A stretch of 64,000 nt of DNA. Source: JACSRF01 sp964504445. GTDB lineage: Bacteria > Chloroflexota > Anaerolineae > Promineifilales > Promineifilaceae. The translations under genes were made by a program, and so were the position numbers. Location: the NCBI GenBank assembly GCA_964504445.1, contig CAZDEO010000005.1:44937-108936 (forward strand), written 5' to 3'. The notes under the pieces were generated by a model. It did not search any database and was not told where the DNA came from. It was given only the letters and a program-made list of their open reading frames with translations. Below are positions 61,838 to 64,000 of this stretch, piece by piece; the stretch's first letter is position 1; each line of letters begins with the position of its first letter.

Positions 61838-61915
61838 TTATCCTGAGAATAACTCTGCTAAGGATAGAGCAGCATAAGAAAGGCGCATTTCTTCATCGTC
61901 TCTATCCTTAGCCAT
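61838..61915 (-). CDS. Possible 25-residue small ORF in the Ubl cluster
   Basis: ATG at 61915, six nt after the stop of the small membrane-protein gene, opens a 25-codon frame (MAKDRDDEEMRLSYAALSLA, then ELFSG and stop) that ends at 61838. The peptide is acidic and helix-like. The hairpin 61857-61912 lies inside it. No ribosome site is clear, so it could be incidental. Confidence 0.3.
   Translation of the reverse strand: MAKDRDDEEMRLSYAALSLAELFSG
61857..61912. repeat. 13-bp inverted repeat in the Ubl operon
   Basis: GCTAAGGATAGAG (61857-61869) pairs with CTCTATCCTTAGC (61900-61912). It could be an RNA stem between the small membrane gene and the next gene, or part of the small ORF. Confidence 0.5.
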
Positions 61916-61921
61916 TTTTAT

Positions 61922-62146
61922 TCAGAAGGGCGATTTCTCCTGGGGACGAATGAGAAGCCAAATGAGCAACCCTACAGGCCAGGTCGCCAAAAAGACCAGC
62001 AAAGCAACCAGGCAGCCAGGTTTCCCCCGTTTTTCAGCGTCTCCATAGGCCCAAATGATGCTGCCTACATAAATGGCCAGAAGCGGCAGGCCAATACAAA
62101 TTCCCATCAATAAGGCAAAACCACCCTCAAATCCTGTACTTTCCAT
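61922..62146 (-). CDS. Small two-helix membrane protein
   Basis: A 74-residue protein with two membrane segments (about 8-34 and 45-67) joined by a charged turn (GDAEKRGKPGC). GGAG stands 8 nt before ATG. Such proteins are common membrane anchors in bacterial clusters. It begins 31 nt after the dynamin-like gene ends and probably shares its transcript. Function unknown; linking the dynamin-like protein to the membrane is a guess. Confidence 0.7.
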   Translation of the reverse strand: MESTGFEGGFALLMGICIGLPLLAIYVGSIIWAYGDAEKRGKPGCLVALLVFLATWPVGLLIWLLIRPQEKSPF

Positions 62147-62177
62147 GCTAAAACTCCATACCGAAACAGCGCGGTTT

Positions 62178-64000
62178 TTAGATTGCCAGGCCCGTTTCTA
62201 GCTTGTGCAGGCCTTCCCACACGCGCATTAACTCTTCCAGGTCAGAAACCGATTCCAGATCTATGGCCATGGCTTCGCGCAGTTCCGCTGTTTGCAGTTG
62301 GCGATCGTGGTTCTTCAGCATAGGTTTGACCAGGTAGTTGGTAAAGTCCCGCTCTGCCTTGGTGGCCTCCAGCCAGAAGAGGCGGCGTAGGCGTGGCAAT
62401 AACTCATCATCGCTAAACAAGTCATTGATGATTTCCCCAAAGATGCGGTTGATTTTTAGGGAAATGTTGTCCAGCTTTTCCGCGTAGCTCATTTCCAGTT
62501 CCGCGGGCGCTGTGGGACCATTTTCACCAGGGAAATTAATGTCAAATTCTGCTTCTGACTGAGTTGGAGCATCCAAAATGTTGATTTGAATTTCCTCTTC
62601 CGTTTCAGCAGCAGGTGTTGGCTCAACTCTTTCTGGTGCAGGGGGCATACTGGCCATAATTTCGCGGCGCACGGCGTCGGCGCCATGTAGAGCCACGTCT
62701 AGCAGCCGCTCATTGCTGGGCAAAGCCAGCTCTTGCTCGCCAGCTTCCAGCTTTTTGTTAACGGAGCGTTCTGGCTTCATTAACTCGTACATGGTTGCCT
62801 GCTGGCATACGTGGCGGAAGTTTGCGCCTACGCGCCCAATGATAGCTTCGTAGGCTTCGGCGAGGGTCATGCCGCCATTGCCAGGCAGCGCGTAAGCGTA
62901 TGTTTGCCCATAGCTGGCGCGCTCTAGCCTAGCAAAGATTTCATGGGCTTCCAGGGTGCGCTGAAGTTCGTCCGCCACCACATCTGCCATTTGCGGCATA
63001 AACTGGCTGACAGACTCTTGCATGATAAGCTCTACTTGGTAGAGAATGCGTTTGATGGGGATTTCGATGCCGCTGGTGCCCCAGATGAGGTTGTCATAGG
63101 TTACGTCGCGGTCGTCCCAGTGCTCGGTGCCATAGCTCTCTAGCAAGGTCTCTACTTCACGCTGAACGGCGTCTTGCACCATGCCCTTGATGCCGTTGAG
63201 GGTGGGGCGTAGTAAGGAACGAAAACGGTCGTTGCTGTTGGTGCGGGCGCTCAACTCCAAAAGCGCATTGTGGAAGGCGCGAGGAAGCTCTTTGTTTTGC
63301 CGGCGGAGGGCATTTTCATAACGCCGTTCTTGCAGTTGCTCCCAACTGTTGGCAAAAGGCGGGTGGACACCGCGGGCTGCGAGTTGCTTTTCATAGTAGA
63401 AGCGCAGGCTTTGTAGGGCGTTGCGGATGCGCGTGGAGGCTTCGCGCAACTGCCCGCGCACGCGTTCGGTTTTGATGAAATGCACCAGTCGCTCGCGAAG
63501 CAGGGGCACTTCACTGAGGGCGAGTAAGGCTTCTTTTGTGTCAGGTTCCAGCGGGTCGTTCAGCTTGACAGTTCCCAACTGGTCTTTGAAGGTTTTGAGA
63601 ATGCGTTCTGTTTCGCTGGCGAATTCGTCGGGGGCGTTGTCGGGGTCTTGTACGTAGAGGGCCGGAGGGGCCATCACCAGGAAGTAGGGCCGGTTGTGGC
63701 CACGGTCGCGGTAGCGTTCCCAATAGTTGGGGGCGATGTAGCGGGTGACTTCTTTGACTTCTAGTTCGGCTTCGGGCAGGCCGGAGTTAAGGCGGTCGAA
63801 GGCCTGGCGAATGTTAGCGCCATTGACAACCAGGAAGATTTTGCTGGCGGCTTCGTCTAAATCTCCGCCACTGAGACCGAAAAGGCGATTTTCTTTGATC
63901 CAGTTGACGGCCGAGAGGGACTTCAATTCATCGACCCGCTGCCGCCCAGCATCGGTGACGAGGACGATCATGGCGTCTTCGCGCTTCATTTCTTCTAGGG
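62178..64000 (-). CDS. Dynamin-like GTPase-family protein, 5' end beyond the window
   Basis: At least 603 residues are visible. The frame is open through the window edge, with CTA-GAA-GAA in frame before ATG 63989, so the protein probably starts outside and the P-loop is not seen. The visible part looks like the end of a dynamin-type G domain: KREDAMIVLVTDAGRQR (about residues 2-18) and KIFLVVNGANI (G4 position, NGAN where NKxD is usual), then YFLVMAPPALYV. Helical stalk-like segments follow (LLRERLVHFIKTERVRGQL). No membrane segment. Dynamins remodel membranes. Confidence 0.55.
   Translation of the reverse strand, partial: LEEMKREDAMIVLVTDAGRQRVDELKSLSAVNWIKENRLFGLSGGDLDEAASKIFLVVNGANIRQAFDRLNSGLPEAELEVKEVTRYIAPNYWERYRDRGHNRPYFLVMAPPALYVQDPDNAPDEFASETERILKTFKDQLGTVKLNDPLEPDTKEALLALSEVPLLRERLVHFIKTERVRGQLREASTRIRNALQSLRFYYEKQLAARGVHPPFANSWEQLQERRYENALRRQNKELPRAFHNALLELSARTNSNDRFRSLLRPTLNGIKGMVQDAVQREVETLLESYGTEHWDDRDVTYDNLIWGTSGIEIPIKRILYQVELIMQESVSQFMPQMADVVADELQRTLEAHEIFARLERASYGQTYAYALPGNGGMTLAEAYEAIIGRVGANFRHVCQQATMYELMKPERSVNKKLEAGEQELALPSNERLLDVALHGADAVRREIMASMPPAPERVEPTPAAETEEEIQINILDAPTQSEAEFDINFPGENGPTAPAELEMSYAEKLDNISLKINRIFGEIINDLFSDDELLPRLRRLFWLEATKAERDFTNYLVKPMLKNHDRQLQTAELREAMAIDLESVSDLEELMRVWEGLHKLETGLAI

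Overview
The window reads as chromosomal DNA of a free-living bacterium of moderate GC, most likely a member of the Chloroflexota (Anaerolineae/Ardenticatenia-like). This assignment is inference. It rests on several secreted proteins ending in an LYLP-type tail, a Gram-positive/Chloroflexi-style LexA box (GAAC-N4-GTTC) before uvrA, Thr/Pro-rich secreted proteins with NEW3-like Ig repeats, an NBR1-type Ig lipoprotein, and a prokaryotic RING/E2/E1 cluster. I saw no rRNA, tRNA, CRISPR array, insertion sequence or prophage.

Layout: 0.2-10 kb holds exported proteins (an amine-oxidase-fold protein, a tandem glucose/sorbosone dehydrogenase, a di-haem cytochrome c peroxidase, a small exported protein, an alpha/beta hydrolase). 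10-19.4 kb is metabolic and membrane housekeeping (tartrate/D-malate dehydrogenase, gyrB, TspO-like, MFS, NBR1-Ig lipoprotein, GNAT). 19.4-27.3 kb has uvrA under a LexA box, a Ser/Thr kinase divergent from an FHA-winged-helix regulator, a CpXC protein and a GAF-PAS histidine kinase. 27.6-39.9 kb is one 4,091-residue secreted mosaic protein. 40-49 kb is metabolic (methyltransferase, two aldo/keto reductases, SUI1, a tandem malic enzyme, an IMPase-like protein). 49-54.7 kb has selB with a coiled-coil partner and two GT4 glycosyltransferases.

54.7-64 kb, all on the minus strand, is the most remarkable part. It is a ubiquitin-like conjugation locus: a dynamin-like protein cut by the window edge, a two-helix membrane protein, a linker protein with a beta-sandwich tail, an E1, a YukD-like ubiquitin-like protein ending in Gly, an E2 with an intact HPN...Cys site, two JAMM proteases with complete metal motifs (one membrane-anchored) and two RING-type proteins (one with membrane segments). 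Activation, conjugation, ligation and removal are all present in under 6 kb.

Across the whole window the palindrome ACGGCCGT recurs about 120 times by my hand count, against one or two expected by composition. It is like the HIP1 sequence of cyanobacteria and is mostly inside genes, read as Thr-Ala-Val, Asn-Gly-Arg or Arg-Pro. Several families of short inverted repeats lie between genes, and two families have entered reading frames (uvrA and the giant gene) without breaking them.
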